A stretch of DNA of 64,000 nt from Bacillota bacterium. Its GTDB lineage: Bacteria > Bacillota > Clostridia > Peptostreptococcales > Anaerovoracaceae. The DNA lies in the NCBI GenBank assembly GCA_021769295.1, contig JAETTD010000001.1, forward strand, positions 161,862 to 225,861, written 5' to 3'. Under the pieces are notes generated by a model. That model saw only the letters and a list, made by a program, of their open reading frames with translations, did not search any database and was not told the origin of the DNA. Shown piece after piece: positions 24,561 to 35,800 of the stretch; position 1 is the first letter of the stretch, and every line of letters begins with the position of its first letter. The position numbers and the translations under genes are program-made.

Positions 24561-27392
24561 TTATAGAAGCTTTTTAAGGAACTGTCCTGTGTAAGAATCC
24601 TTGCATTCTGCCACTTCCTCCGGGCTTCCTGTCGTTACAATAGTGCCGCCTCTGTCTCCGCCGTCCGGGCCGAGGTCGATAATATGGTCGGCTCTCTTGA
24701 TAACATCTAAGTTGTGTTCTATGACTACTACCGTGTTTCCTGCATCCACAAGCTTGTCCAGTACCGATATGAGTTTGTCAACATCGGCAAAGTGCAGGCC
24801 CGTTGTCGGTTCATCCAATATATATAAGGTTTTTCCCGTGCTGCGTTTGGAAAGCTCCGTAGCCAGTTTTACTCTCTGGGCTTCGCCGCCGGAGAGCTGT
24901 GTAGAAGGCTGTCCCAGTTTAATATATCCAAGACCTACCTCTTCCAATGTCTTGAGCGGTCTTGCAATAGTGGGAAGGTTCTTAAAGAATTCTACCGCTT
25001 CCGTAACACTCATGTCAAGTACATCGAATATACTTTTCCCTTTATATTTAACTTCAAGGGTCTCCCGGTTATATCTGCGTCCCTTGCAAACCTCGCAGGG
25101 AACGTATACGTCCGGCAGAAAATGCATCTCTATCTTTATTATACCATCTCCGCTGCATGCTTCGCAACGGCCGCCTTTTACATTAAAACTGAATCTGCCT
25201 TTTCCGTATCCTCTCATTTTAGCTTCCGGCAATCCCGAGAACAAATCTCTTATGGCGGTAAACATGCCTGTATAGGTTGCCGGGTTTGAACGTGGAGTCC
25301 TTCCTATAGGCGACTGATCTATGTCGATAACTTTGTCGATATTTTCAATTCCTGTTATTTCATCGTGGTCCCCCGGTTCTTCCAAAGTCCTGTTGGTGAT
25401 TTTGGATACCCCCTTATACAGAATTTCATTTATTAAGCTGCTCTTTCCGGAACCGGATACTCCCGTTACGCAAATAAGTTTGCCTAAAGGAAATTCGACA
25501 TCTATATTCTTGAGGTTGTTTTGCCTTGCCCCTTTGATTGTAAGTGATTTTCCGTTGCCGCTGCGCCGTGTCTTCGGAACTTCTATCTTTTTCTTTCCCG
25601 ATAAATACTGCCCTGTTACGGATTCGGCGCAGGCTTTAATATCCTCTACGGTGCCCTGTGCCACCAGCATTCCGCCGTTTATACCGGCACCCGGCCCTAT
25701 ATCAACTATGTGGTCTGCCACATACATGGTATCTTCATCGTGTTCAACCACTATCAGCGTATTGCCTACATCCGTAAGATGTCTCAACGTTGCCAGGAGT
25801 TTCTCGTTATCCTTCTGGTGAAGGCCTATGCTCGGTTCATCCAAAATGTACAATACGCCTACCAGTCCCGAACCTATCTGGGTCGCCAGCCTTATTCGCT
25901 GGGATTCTCCGCCGGAAAGGGTTCCTGCCGCCCTGCTCAAGGTAAGGTAATCAAGTCCGACATCTATCAAAAACTTTAGTCTCGCTTTTATTTCTTTAAG
26001 CACCTGATAAGCTATCTTTTGCTCACGTTCCGTAAGTTCCAGCCCTTCTACAAAGTTCAGAGCATCTCTTACGGACATGTCCGAAAAATCCGCAATGTTC
26101 TTATCTCCTACCGTTACAGCCAAGACTTCGGGCTTGAAGCGTTTGCCGTGGCATTCCGGGCACACATCCACGGTCATGTATTCGGCCATTTTGTTTTTAA
26201 AATATTCCGAAGACGTTTCTCTGTAACGCCTTTCAATATTATTTACAACCCCTTCAAAAGGCCTGTCCTGAAGAGTTTTGCTGCCTGTATTGTTGCTTAC
26301 ATAATAATAGCGGAGATGTCTGTCCCCTGTGCCGTATAAGAGCTCCTGCCGGAACTTTTTAGGAAGTTCTTTGAGGGGCTTATTTATATCCACGCCGTGG
26401 TCTTCTGCAAGGGCGTTTACCTGCTGCCTGTAAAATCCGCTGAATTCCATGGAGCCGAATACCGTCGCCAGAGCGCCCTCGGGTATGCTCAGCTCTTCCT
26501 TTACTATCTTATCGGGATTTAATTTTTGAGTGAATCCTATTCCGCTGCAAGCGGGACATGCGCCGAAAGGAGCGTTAAAAGAGAACATTCTCGGTTCCAG
26601 TTCTTCTATGCTCACTCCGTGGTCGGGACATGCAAGCTTACTGCTGAATGTCTTTTCATAATGCCAGTCATAAAAATCCCCGACTACATTGACAAGGCCG
26701 TCTCCGTGAGCCATAGCCAGCTCGCATCCCTCTGCGATTCTGCTTTCCTGCCCCGGTTTTACGACTATTCTGTCCACAACTATTTCTATGGTGTGCTTGA
26801 AAGTCTTTTCCAGCTTTATCTCATCTTCATTTATCAGTTTTATTTCACCGTCGATTTTAACGCGGCTGAAGCCTTCCTTTCTTATCCTCTCAAGGATTTT
26901 TTCGTGCTCCCCTTTGCGTGCCCGCACAACCGGAGCCAGAATAAGGAGCTTGGTTCCTTCCGGAAATTCCATAATGGTGTCCACCATTTGATCCACCGAC
27001 TGACTGGTTATGAGTTTTCCGCATACGGGGCAGTGAGGTCTTCCGATTCTTGCATAAAGCAATCTCAGATAATCATGAATTTCAGTCACCGTACCCACTG
27101 TGGAACGCGGATTTTTGTTGGTGGTCTTCTGGTCTATGGAAATGGCGGGTGAAAGACCTTCTATATATTCCACGTCCGGTTTTTCCATTTGGCCCAAAAA
27201 CTGGCGCGCATAGGAAGACAGGCTTTCCATGTATCTGCGCTGTCCCTCCGCATAAATGGTATCAAAGGCAAGAGAAGATTTGCCCGAACCCGACAGTCCC
27301 GTAAGAACCACAAACTTATCTCTCGGTATGGTTACCGATATATTTTTCAAATTATTTTCATTGGCACCTTTAATAACGATGTCCTTTGCCAT
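24561..27392 (-). CDS. uvrA: Excinuclease ABC subunit A
   Basis: 943 residues, full length. Two ABC ATPase modules are visible: Walker [21 protein letters not shown] near residue 30 and [18 protein letters not shown] near 640, with signature motifs [18 protein letters not shown] and [18 protein letters not shown]. Zinc fingers appear as CPVCGK, CPDHG...CPACSG and CEACSGDG...CEVCKGRR. UvrA2 finds bulky DNA lesions and loads UvrB. The start has GGGAGGACAAG upstream and lies 38 nt after the uvrB stop. Confidence 0.98.
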   Translation of the reverse strand: MAKDIVIKGANENNLKNISVTIPRDKFVVLTGLSGSGKSSLAFDTIYAEGQRRYMESLSSYARQFLGQMEKPDVEYIEGLSPAISIDQKTTNKNPRSTVGTVTEIHDYLRLLYARIGRPHCPVCGKLITSQSVDQMVDTIMEFPEGTKLLILAPVVRARKGEHEKILERIRKEGFSRVKIDGEIKLINEDEIKLEKTFKHTIEIVVDRIVVKPGQESRIAEGCELAMAHGDGLVNVVGDFYDWHYEKTFSSKLACPDHGVSIEELEPRMFSFNAPFGACPACSGIGFTQKLNPDKIVKEELSIPEGALATVFGSMEFSGFYRQQVNALAEDHGVDINKPLKELPKKFRQELLYGTGDRHLRYYYVSNNTGSKTLQDRPFEGVVNNIERRYRETSSEYFKNKMAEYMTVDVCPECHGKRFKPEVLAVTVGDKNIADFSDMSVRDALNFVEGLELTEREQKIAYQVLKEIKARLKFLIDVGLDYLTLSRAAGTLSGGESQRIRLATQIGSGLVGVLYILDEPSIGLHQKDNEKLLATLRHLTDVGNTLIVVEHDEDTMYVADHIVDIGPGAGINGGMLVAQGTVEDIKACAESVTGQYLSGKKKIEVPKTRRSGNGKSLTIKGARQNNLKNIDVEFPLGKLICVTGVSGSGKSSLINEILYKGVSKITNRTLEEPGDHDEITGIENIDKVIDIDQSPIGRTPRSNPATYTGMFTAIRDLFSGLPEAKMRGYGKGRFSFNVKGGRCEACSGDGIIKIEMHFLPDVYVPCEVCKGRRYNRETLEVKYKGKSIFDVLDMSVTEAVEFFKNLPTIARPLKTLEEVGLGYIKLGQPSTQLSGGEAQRVKLATELSKRSTGKTLYILDEPTTGLHFADVDKLISVLDKLVDAGNTVVVIEHNLDVIKRADHIIDLGPDGGDRGGTIVTTGSPEEVAECKDSYTGQFLKKLL

Positions 27393-27430
27393 TGCTTGTC
27401 CTCCCTTTAAAGCAGCCGAAACAAACCTTT

Positions 27431-29404
27431 CTACAGCTTCGTCTTATATTCGAAAATCCTGTCACGCAGCCCCGCAGCCCTTTCAAACTGCAAATCCTTG
27501 GCTGCCTGCTTCATTTCCGCTTCCATCTTTTTGATATATTCGCTCAGTTCCTTCTTGGTCATTTCGCTGGCCGATTTTCCTCTGTAGCTTCCTTCATCCT
27601 CCGCCACATGGGTCGCCTCTATAACCGAACGTATGGACTTCTTGACTGATTGAGGCGTAATTCCGTGAACTTGATTATACTCGCTCTGGATTTTCCTTCT
27701 TCTTTCAGTCTCGCCGATTGCGGATGCCATAGCCTTGCTTATGCCGTCCGCATACATTATAACCTTTCCGTCAGCATTTCTCGCTGCTCTTCCTATGGTC
27801 TGTATCAGAGAAGTCTCTGTTCTCAGGAAACCTTCTTTATCCGCATCCAAAATTGCCACCAGAGAAACCTCAGGTATATCCAGACCCTCTCTCAGCAGGT
27901 TAATACCTACGAGCACGTCAAACACGCCCATGCGCAGGTCCCTTATGATTTCCATTCTTTCAAGGGTATCTACCTCGGAGTGAAGGTATCTCACTTTTAT
28001 GTTTACCCCTTTAAGGTAATCCGTCAAACTCTCAGCCATTTTTTTGGTAAGAGTTGTTACGAAAACTCTTTCGCCCCTGTCGGTTACTTTCCTTATCTCT
28101 CCTATGAGATGGTCTATCTGCCCTTCAGTAGGGTAAATCTCGATAGGCGGGTCAAGAAGCCCCGTCGGCCTTATTATCTGTTCTGCGCTGATTCCTCCGG
28201 CCTGCTCTCTCTCATAAGGCGCCGGCGTTGCGCTTACGAACATTATCTGATTTACAAGCTTGTTGAATTCGTCGAATTTCAGCGGCCTGTTGTCCAGAGC
28301 CGAAGGAAGCCGGAAGCCGTATTCCACCAAGGATGACTTTCTTGAGCGGTCTCCCTCGTACATGGCTCTAAGCTGAGGCAGCATTACATGGGACTCGTCA
28401 ATCATAATGATAAAATCTTCCGGGAAGTAGTCTATAAGGGTATACGGTCTCGTTCCCGGTTCCAGCCCGTTAAGGTGCCTCGAGTAGTTTTCTATGCCTT
28501 TGCACACGCCTATTTCTCTGAGCATTTCAAGGTCGTATCTCGTCCTCTGTTCTATACGCTGCGCTTCAAGTAGTTTGCCTCTGTCCTTAAACCACTGCAC
28601 TCTTTCGGTAAGTTCTTCATCTATGGTTCTCAGCGCTCTTTCCATATTTTCCGGCGAAGTAACGTAATGAGATGCCGGAAATATGGCTATATGGTCCCTC
28701 GTTCCCGTTATTTCTCCCGTCACCGGGTTCATCTCTTTAATAGATTCCACTTCATCGCCGAAAAGCTCTACCCTTACGGCAGACTCGGCGCCTGCCGGGT
28801 ATATATCTATGGTCTCTCCCCGCACTCTGAAAGTTCCTCTTTCAAAGGACAGGTCGTTTCTCGTATATTGAATGTCCACCAGCCTTCGCAGAATATCCCT
28901 GCGGCTTTTTTCCATTCCGGGACGCAGTGAAAGCATCTGGTTTTCATAATCGAAAGGACTTCCCAAGCCGTATATGCACGATACGCTGGCCACGATTATT
29001 ACATCTCGCCTTTCGGCCAATGCGGCTGTGGCGGAGTGGCGAAGCTTGTCTATTTCATCGTTTATCTGCGAATCTTTTTCGATGTATGTGTCCGTTGAAG
29101 GCACATATGCTTCGGGCTGATAATAGTCATAATATGATACAAAATATTCTACCGCGTTCTCCGGGAAGAACTCCTTGAATTCACCGTGGAGCTGCGCCGC
29201 CAGCGTCTTGTTGTGGCTGATTATGAGGGTAGGCCTGTTTAACCGCTCGATAACATTAGCCATTGTAAATGTCTTGCCCGAACCTGTAACTCCCAGCAAT
29301 GTCTGAGCCTTTTTGCCTGCTTTAAAACCTTCAACCAGTTTTTCTATGGCCTGAGGCTGATCGCCTGTGGGCTTGTATTCTGCGTGTAATACAAATTTAT
29401 CCAT
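27431..29404 (-). CDS. uvrB: Excinuclease ABC subunit B
   Basis: 657 residues. The Walker A motif [20 protein letters not shown], the beta-hairpin region [20 protein letters not shown], the helicase motif [20 protein letters not shown], motif [21 protein letters not shown], and the C-terminal UVR motif ([20 protein letters not shown]) that binds UvrC are all present. It is the first gene of the uvrB-uvrA operon. uvrC is not in the window. Confidence 0.98.
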   Translation of the reverse strand: MDKFVLHAEYKPTGDQPQAIEKLVEGFKAGKKAQTLLGVTGSGKTFTMANVIERLNRPTLIISHNKTLAAQLHGEFKEFFPENAVEYFVSYYDYYQPEAYVPSTDTYIEKDSQINDEIDKLRHSATAALAERRDVIIVASVSCIYGLGSPFDYENQMLSLRPGMEKSRRDILRRLVDIQYTRNDLSFERGTFRVRGETIDIYPAGAESAVRVELFGDEVESIKEMNPVTGEITGTRDHIAIFPASHYVTSPENMERALRTIDEELTERVQWFKDRGKLLEAQRIEQRTRYDLEMLREIGVCKGIENYSRHLNGLEPGTRPYTLIDYFPEDFIIMIDESHVMLPQLRAMYEGDRSRKSSLVEYGFRLPSALDNRPLKFDEFNKLVNQIMFVSATPAPYEREQAGGISAEQIIRPTGLLDPPIEIYPTEGQIDHLIGEIRKVTDRGERVFVTTLTKKMAESLTDYLKGVNIKVRYLHSEVDTLERMEIIRDLRMGVFDVLVGINLLREGLDIPEVSLVAILDADKEGFLRTETSLIQTIGRAARNADGKVIMYADGISKAMASAIGETERRRKIQSEYNQVHGITPQSVKKSIRSVIEATHVAEDEGSYRGKSASEMTKKELSEYIKKMEAEMKQAAKDLQFERAAGLRDRIFEYKTKL

Positions 29405-29452
29405 AATTTCCTTTCTTTTATCCCGTCTGCCTCCCGGGCTGCTCCCCGCAAT

Positions 29453-29783
29453 GGGAGGCGAGTTATTTTAATTCCCTGCAAATCGAGCAATGAGGCGTGA
29501 AGTCATCTGCTCCCGAGGAGAAACAAAAGACTTGTAATATTTCATCATATCAACTCTGCCTTTTCAATAGGTTATAAGTCATTACAAGAAATTTGTTCTT
29601 GCGAGGGGCAGCTATGAATTCCGCCGAAATTGTGAAAATTTGCAGCAGGAATTAAAATCTGTCCGAGCCCCCCGAACTGTGTGCTCCGAGGGAGGCGAGT
29701 TATTTTAATTCCCTGCAAATCGAGCAATGAGGCGTGAAGTCATCTGCTCCCGAGGAGAAACAAAGGACTTGTAATGACTTATT
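29453..29783. repeat. Foldback repeat element with a half copy
   Basis: An 86-nt block (29453-29538) recurs at 29690-29775 with one mismatch. The second copy is the right arm of a long imperfect palindrome, about 29573-29783, with ends ATAAGTCATTACAAG and CTTGTAATGACTTAT. The inner arms also pair (ATTTGCAGCAGGAATTAAAAT against ATTTTAATTCCCTGCAAAT). It lies between uvrB and yjdF and contains no ORF. It looks like a MITE-type or REP-type element next to a lone right arm of a second one. Confidence 0.7.
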
Positions 29784-29858
29784 ATACCACAGCCTTTTTC
29801 AATATTCAAACAAATGTTCTCATCATCTGCAAATTCCGCTGCAAAAAAGTTCGGGGCA

Positions 29859-30275
29859 TTATCTGCCCCGATGCTTTTCCTTTTTCTTTTGCTGCTTCAG
29901 TTGAAACCGTCTCTGCTTTTCAGCTTCCTTTTCCCTTCTGGAAAGCGCTTTCCTTTCAACTTTCATCTGCTCATGCTGCAATTTCAGCGCCTGCTGCGAT
30001 TTTGTGCCGACGCCTCTATCCCCCAACAGCCTCTTTACTTCACGCTGCACACGCTTGGGATTTTTACTTTTTTCCTTTATAACAGATTCTACAGCAGGGC
30101 TGAACTCCAACTCATCATAGTGACTCAATACGAAAGAATAAATTTCTTTCTCCCGAGGCTCGACGCCGAAAGTAATCTTTGCCGCTGAGATTTTACCTTT
30201 TTCCATACGCTCAAACACGCCTACCCAAAAAGGCGAATCAAAATACACCGTGAGTTTTCCTGTTACTTTACCCAT
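29859..30275 (-). CDS. yjdF: YjdF family protein (DUF2992)
   Basis: 138 residues from ATG 30275, with AAAGGAGGG upstream. A longer frame to 30317 would include the ribosome site. The N-terminal VTGKLTVYFDSPFWVGVFER and ITFGVEPREKEIYSFVLSHY are typical of the family, and the C-terminal third is strongly basic and Gln/Lys rich (KQRRFQLKQQKKKEKHRGR), suggesting nucleic-acid binding. The family is known for the yjdF RNA motif, a riboswitch that responds to azaaromatic compounds. The roughly 130-nt leader here is rich in paired GC segments. Confidence 0.85.
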   Translation of the reverse strand: MGKVTGKLTVYFDSPFWVGVFERMEKGKISAAKITFGVEPREKEIYSFVLSHYDELEFSPAVESVIKEKSKNPKRVQREVKRLLGDRGVGTKSQQALKLQHEQMKVERKALSRREKEAEKQRRFQLKQQKKKEKHRGR

Positions 30276-30284
30276 GACATTCCC

Positions 30285-30415
30285 TCCTTTGTTTGTCATC
30301 TGGCAAAGAACGGACAACCCGGAGGGGCAGGTTACTTACCTCGCAAAAATACGAGACGGCCGGGCTACCTACCGGCTCTAATGCATAAATGCACGTTGCG
30401 TTTTTATCTTTGCTG
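30285..30415 (-). promoter_or_regulatory. Candidate yjdF-motif riboswitch
   Basis: The leader of yjdF contains several paired segments, GCCGGTAGGTAGCCCGGC and GAGGTAAGTAACCTGCC among them, and a GC-rich block (CCCCTCCGGG) close to the ribosome site. Position and gene identity fit the yjdF RNA motif. I cannot verify the consensus by eye. Confidence 0.5.
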
Positions 30416-30463
30416 CCTATACGGCGATGCTCTGTATAAAATTATTTTATCATTTTCTCATAA

Positions 30464-30607
30464 TGTTGTCCACTTTTCCCTTTCCCCTCAAATCAGCCAA
30501 CATTTCTTCCATTAAATGTAATTTTTCACGGGAATTTTATGGCTTTGTTGGCATTTTGAGCTCCTCTCTGCAAATTGGACAACAAAAAAGCCGAAAGTGT
30601 TGTCCAA
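30464..30607. repeat. Foldback sequences with GTTGTCCA ends
   Basis: GTTGTCCA at 30464 and TGGACAAC near 30577-30584 bound an imperfect inverted repeat that also pairs CTCAAAT..GCCAACA with TGTTGGCATTTTGAG. A second hairpin, TTGGACAACA/TGTTGTCCAA, follows at 30575-30607. No gene is visible between 30416 and 30800. Confidence 0.45.
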
Positions 30608-30805
30608 ATTCGTTGATACTTAAAAAAGTGACAACATGGACCCATTTCGGCAAGGAAAATCTATTCGGCAATAAAGCCCTTTAACATTTGTAAGGATTGA
30701 GCGGTGAGAGTCTGCAAAGCTCACCGCCCCTAAGGATGAAAAAATTTCACTAAATATCGCAATCATTCCTTCATTTTCCATAAAGGGGGAATACCCGTTT
30801 CAGAA

Positions 30806-30832
30806 TAAAAAAGACGCCCGGTTTGAGGCGTC
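30806..30832 (-). terminator. Terminator of the orphan riboswitch RNA
   Basis: GACGCC/GGCGTC stem (30813-30832) with an 8-nt loop, extended by C-G pairs, followed on the minus strand by TTTTTTA. Confidence 0.75.
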
Positions 30833-30946
30833 AATAACATACACAGATACTTTTAAGTATGAACCTTTCCATGCGCTTGCATACAGGATTTTATACTTAA
30901 AACCTTTAACCATCGTCCCACCTCAGAAGACTTGATTTAAGCACTT

Positions 30947-31120
30947 GGCAGGTCTACCGACTTAATCCTTCTCTACTTGGATGCCTTCCCAAAGTTACGT
31001 CCTAACATTACACTCCAGTGACTTGTGATTTAACACGAATCCGTTCAAAGATAATACGGTTGCTGAGACACAGCGCCTGATTCTCACAGGCTTCCGAGAT
31101 GCCATGGCTTTGCTATATTC
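30947..31120 (-). ncRNA. Cobalamin riboswitch without a downstream gene
   Basis: In 5' to 3' order on the minus strand: GGAAGCCTGTGAGAATCAGG, GCTGTGTCTCAGCAACCGT, GTCACTGG, TTGGGAAGGC, AGAAGGATTAAGTCGGTAGA and CCTGCC. These match the conserved cobalamin riboswitch core (GGUGAAAAUCC.., CCCGCAACUGU, GUCACUGG, GGGAAGG, and the B12 box AGUCAGGAxACCUGCC). The RNA starts at the promoter 31133-31160 and ends at the terminator 30806-30832. Only a 37-codon ORF (30800-30913) that runs into that terminator follows. Confidence 0.85.
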
Positions 31121-31132
31121 AGTTACACATAC

Positions 31133-31160
31133 ATTATATCATTTTACTCTTGCATGTCAA
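31133..31160 (-). promoter_or_regulatory. Promoter of the cobalamin riboswitch RNA
   Basis: Minus-strand TTGACA (31160-31155), 16-bp spacer, TATAAT (31138-31133). Both hexamers are perfect. The start would be near 31126, directly before the riboswitch. Confidence 0.8.
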
Positions 31161-31285
31161 CGTTAAAAAACATATCTTGGTGTATTTTCCGTAAAACATA
31201 TGCAAAATTCCGACTTGCTAACTTTTCACGGCGGAACCCCAAAATTGGATTGAAAAAAATACAAAAAAATATTGTATACACGGTG

Positions 31286-31313
31286 TTGACAACGCCAATT
31301 CTAAGTGTTAAAT
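31286..31313 (+). promoter_or_regulatory. Promoter of gdhA
   Basis: TTGACA (31286-31291), 16-bp spacer, TTAAAT (31308-31313). The leader to the gdhA ATG is about 70 nt. Confidence 0.6.
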
Positions 31314-31388
31314 TGAGAGTATAAGAGACTTTGTTTTATCTATAACAAAACCATATTCTAAGTTAAAGAGAAGAGGAGATTAACTATC

Positions 31389-32732
31389 ATGGCAAAGATC
31401 GTTGAGCAATACATCGAGATTGCAAAGAAAAGAAATCCCGGTGAACCTGAATTTCACCAGACTGTAGAAGAAGTTCTTACTTCAATCGAACCGGTTCTTG
31501 AAGCTCACCCTGAATATGTTGAGTCAGGACTGGTTGAAAGACTTATCGAACCTGAAAGAGGCGTAAGCTTCAGAGTTGTTTGGGTTGACGACAACGGTAA
31601 GGTACAGGTAAACAGAGGATACAGATATGAATTCAACAGTGCTATAGGACCTTATAAGGGTGGTCTTAGATTTGCACCTAATGTATACCCTGGAATCATC
31701 AAATTCCTCGGATTTGAACAGATTTTCAAGAACAGCCTTACCGGACTGCCAATCGGAGGCGGCAAGGGCGGCGCTGACTTTGATCCTAACGGAAAATCAG
31801 ATGCAGAAATTATGAGATTCTGCCAGGCTTTCATGACTGAATTATATAGACATATCGGACCTTCAACTGACGTCCCTGCAGGAGACCTCGGTGTAGGTGC
31901 AAGAGAAATCGGTTACTTATTCGGACAGTACAAGAGAATCGTAAACAGATACGAAGGCGTTCTGACAGGTAAGGGTCTTGCTTACGGCGGACTTGCAGGA
32001 AGAACCGAAGCAACAGGTTACGGAATCGTATTCTTCGCAAGAGAGATGCTGAAACACTGCGGTGAAGACTTAAAGGGCAAGAACGTTGCAGTATCAGGTT
32101 TCGGTAACGTAACTTGGGGTACCGTTCAGAAATTAAACGAATTAGGCGCTAAGGTTATCACCATTTCAGGTCCGGACGGATACATCTATGATGAAGACGG
32201 CGTTTCCGGAGATAAGGTTGATTATCTTCTTGAACTGAGAGGTTCCGGAAAGAACATCTGCTCACCTTACGCTGAAAAATATCCTAACGCTAAGTTCTTT
32301 GCAGGCAAGAAACCTTGGGAAGTTAAGGCTGACCTTTATATCCCTTGCGCTACTCAGAACGAAATCCATATCGAAGATGCTAAGGCTATGGTTGCCAACG
32401 GATGTAAGTTCCTCTGCGAAGGCGCTAACATGCCTACAACCAACGATGCTCTTAAATACCTCATGGATAACGGCGTCGTTGTCGGACCTTCAAAAGCTGC
32501 AAACGCAGGCGGCGTAGCTTGCTCATGCATCGAAATGGGTCAGAATGCAGGTCACACCGTATTCTCACCTGCACAGGTTTACGAACAGCTCGAAACCATT
32601 ATGGTTAACATCCACAAGCACGCTGCAGAAGCAAGTGAAAAATACGGCTTAGGCTACAACTTGGTAGCAGGAGCCAACATCGCAGGCTTCGAAAAAGTTG
32701 CAGAAGCTATGATGGCTCAGGGTTTGGTATAA
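31389..32732 (+). CDS. gdhA: Glutamate dehydrogenase (hexameric, NADP-type)
   Basis: 447 residues. It interconverts glutamate with 2-oxoglutarate and ammonium. The substrate and catalytic region PYKGGLRFAPNVYPGIIKFL, GFEQIFKNSLTGLPIGGGKG (catalytic Lys) and FDPNGKSDAEIMRFCQAFMT are typical of the small hexameric enzymes. The Rossmann motif VAVSGFGNVTWG (GxGNV) binds the cofactor, and the C-terminal VACSCIEMGQNAGH matches NADP-type GdhA. GAGGAGATT lies before the ATG. Its codons look more biased than those of neighbouring genes, fitting high expression. Confidence 0.96.
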   Translation: MAKIVEQYIEIAKKRNPGEPEFHQTVEEVLTSIEPVLEAHPEYVESGLVERLIEPERGVSFRVVWVDDNGKVQVNRGYRYEFNSAIGPYKGGLRFAPNVYPGIIKFLGFEQIFKNSLTGLPIGGGKGGADFDPNGKSDAEIMRFCQAFMTELYRHIGPSTDVPAGDLGVGAREIGYLFGQYKRIVNRYEGVLTGKGLAYGGLAGRTEATGYGIVFFAREMLKHCGEDLKGKNVAVSGFGNVTWGTVQKLNELGAKVITISGPDGYIYDEDGVSGDKVDYLLELRGSGKNICSPYAEKYPNAKFFAGKKPWEVKADLYIPCATQNEIHIEDAKAMVANGCKFLCEGANMPTTNDALKYLMDNGVVVGPSKAANAGGVACSCIEMGQNAGHTVFSPAQVYEQLETIMVNIHKHAAEASEKYGLGYNLVAGANIAGFEKVAEAMMAQGLV

Positions 32733-32753
32733 TCCATATAGATTGTATATAAC

Positions 32754-32789
32754 AAAAAGGCTTTGCTTAAGTACCGGCAAAGCCTTTTT
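32754..32789. terminator. Terminator between gdhA and addA
   Basis: AAAAAGGCTTTGC/GCAAAGCCTTTTT with a 10-nt loop. Works on both strands for the convergent pair. Confidence 0.85.
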
Positions 32790-32800
32790 ATTTGCTCTGT

Positions 32801-35800
32801 TTACTGCATTTTCAGGATTCTGCCTGCGTCGGTCAGATAAAGGTACATTTCCTTTACCTTCTGCCGGGTAGCAGCTTCCAGCGCCTCCTTGTAGAGATTC
32901 ATCTGCACCTCGTATTTTTCCCTCACTTTATTTTCGTTTAAAGCACCCGAGGTGTTTCCTGTTTTATAGTCAAGGAGCACAAGTTCTCCGTCCTCTTCAA
33001 AGAAGCAGTCTATAATACCTCTGACCATGACACGGTTTCCTTCGTATTCCGTCATAAAATTAAACCTCTTTTCTCTGCATACTTTGCCGCTTTTTATGAT
33101 GCGCCCCGCAAGTTCCGACTTGGCAAAGCAAAGAATTTTTTCCGCATCTATCACATCTGCCTCTTTTTCCGTAAGCATTTCCCGCCTAATCATATCGCAG
33201 AGCAACTCTTTCACATAAGCCTTACCCTGCTCTCTTGCCGCTTTAATATCCATATGCTCAAGAACCGTATGATAAAGAGTTCCCCTTCCCATGGAGCCTA
33301 TGGCCTTTTCTCCCGATATGAAGAGAGGTTCGCCCAGGTCTTCGATATTTTTTCTGCCCTCATTGTTTAGCTGGCTGACCGAATACTTCGTCCTAACGCT
33401 CAGGTCCTTCTCATGAGGATATTTAAAAGTCATCAAGGCTTCTATTTCCGGCGAAACCGGCATTTCTTTGCAGTCATCTATCAATTTCATTACATTATTT
33501 GCGCTTCTGCGGCGGCCCTTTGAAAGGCTTAGGAGTTCCTCATCCCTTATGACCTTAACCGCACCCATATCCCGGCAGATTATTTTTCCTGCCATGGCAA
33601 AGTAGCTTCCGTCACTTGCTCCTGCTTCGCATACCTTTTTCACTTCTTCCTCAACATCGTTGCAGATTCCCAAAAGGGCCAGCTTATCCTTTGCCCTTGT
33701 CAAGGCAACATAGAGGATTCTCTTTTCCTCCTCCGCTTCTTCTTTGTGGAAACGCTCTTTTATGATATTTTGGAGCAAGGTGGTTCTGTATCTATGATTT
33801 TCCGGCTCCACCAGCGGAAAGCCTATGCCCAGGTCTTTATGAATGACGGGCGTTCTGCCTGCCGAATTGTAATTGAGCTTTCTGCAAAATCCGGCCAAAA
33901 TAACCATGGGGAATTCGAGACCTTTTGATTTGTGTACCGTCATGATTCTCACAAGGTCGTCATTTTCTCCCATGAGTTTCACCTGTCCCATGGAAATCTT
34001 CTTATCTTTTATGGCTTCGATGTACCTGATAAATCCGTACAGTGAGCCTCCCGAACCCGAAGCATAAAAGGCAGCCTTATCAGCCAGCGCCCTCAGGTTT
34101 GCCTGCCGCTGGCTTCCGGCTGGCATGGCGCCCATGGCTATATAAAATCCCGTGTCTATCAGCAGTCTCCATATAAGCTTATCCAGAGGCATAATGTGGC
34201 TCAGTTCTACCCATGAGCTGATTTTCTCCAGAGATTCTGCGCATTTGTCCCTGAGCCTCATATCAGGTCCGCCGCAGGCATAGTCCGTAAAGGCATCGTA
34301 ATATGAACCCTGTTTAAAAGCGATTCTGATTTTAACCAGCTCTTCAACGGAAAAATTCATCATTTCCGAGCGGAGCAAGGTAAGAAACGCTATGTCCTGC
34401 CTCGGATTGTCTATAATATACAAAGCGGACAGAAACGAATCTATCTCTATGGTATTAAAAAATCCGTCACTGTCATCGATATACGCCGGCAGGTTGTTTT
34501 CATTGAGGACTTTGTAAAATATGTCTCCGTAGTTTTTAAGTCCTCTCATCAGTATGACTATATCACGCTTCTTAAGAGGTCTTTCCCTGCCTGTTTTGCT
34601 GTCAAACACAGGTGTTTCCAAGTTGTCTGCAATAAGCTTGGCGGCAGCCATGGCTTCTTTCTCCGCCTTCATTATGTTTTTAAGTTCATCATCTATTTCG
34701 GAATTTTCATCCCAAGGAACCTGGGCCAGATAAAGAGCCGGCTGGCTGTAGGATTTATCCGCAAAGACATCTCCCTTGTGCAGCTTTGCGTCTTCGTCGT
34801 ATCCGTCCATAATCCCGCTGAAAATACCGTTTATGAAGTCTATGACGGGCGCCTTGCTACGGAAATTTCTGTTTAAATCTATCTTCTTGGAGAAGGGCGT
34901 TTTTCCGTCCCTATAGCTCATGTACTTGCTCTGAAAAATTTCCGGCTCCGCAAGTCTGAATTTATATATGCTCTGCTTCACGTCGCCTACCATAAACAGG
35001 TTATCCTGCCTTTTAATCAAATCTATGAGGGCCTCCTGTATCACGTTGCTGTCCTGGTATTCATCTATGAAGATATACTCAAAGCGGTTACGATAAAACT
35101 CTGCCGCCTCCTCGTCTTTTAAGATTTCATAGGCGTAATGCTCAATATCGCTGAAATCCACTGTGTTTTTTTCAGACTTTTTCATCCTGTATATCTCGTC
35201 GTATCTTACGAGAAGCTTTTCAAGATACTTTGCGGAATCGTAAGTATCTGCCATATCTTTTTTGAGTTCTTCAAAATCTCCGTAAAAATACACGTCTTTA
35301 AGTTTTTTGACAGATTTTTTTATGATGTCCCTGTTTGCGGCAACGGCCTTTTTCAGTTCTTCGTCTTCTCCGAAGATTTTTCCGCTCAAGGCAGAAAGCT
35401 TAAAAGCTCTGACTACGCTGCGCAGGGCTTCGTAATCCCGCTTTTCCAGAGTTTCTTTTAGAATTTCAAGTTGTGCGGCGTCTTTTTCGCATAACGCTTT
35501 GAGGCCGGAGTTTCCCCCTTCATCTGCTTTTTTTTCGTTTTCCTCCAAAGCCGCTCTGCACTGAAAAAGCCTGTCCTCTGCTATTTCAAAAAGATACCTG
35601 CCGGCGGGCCCATCGGCAAGGGCATGTCCTCCTTTAAGCTGCAGCGTGCTTTCTCTAAGCCACTCAAAAGGCTCCGGCAAACTTCTTATAGTATTGTAGC
35701 AATTTGCCACAATGTCACGGAATCTCTTTTCGTCCCGGTCTCCGCTGTAACATCTGAGAAAGTGAAAAAATTCCGGTTCTTGCTTTTCAAACAATTCTTC

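Noticed and set aside
30427..30684. An 85-codon plus-strand ORF
   Set aside because: It overlaps the foldback sequences and has no ribosome site or family features.
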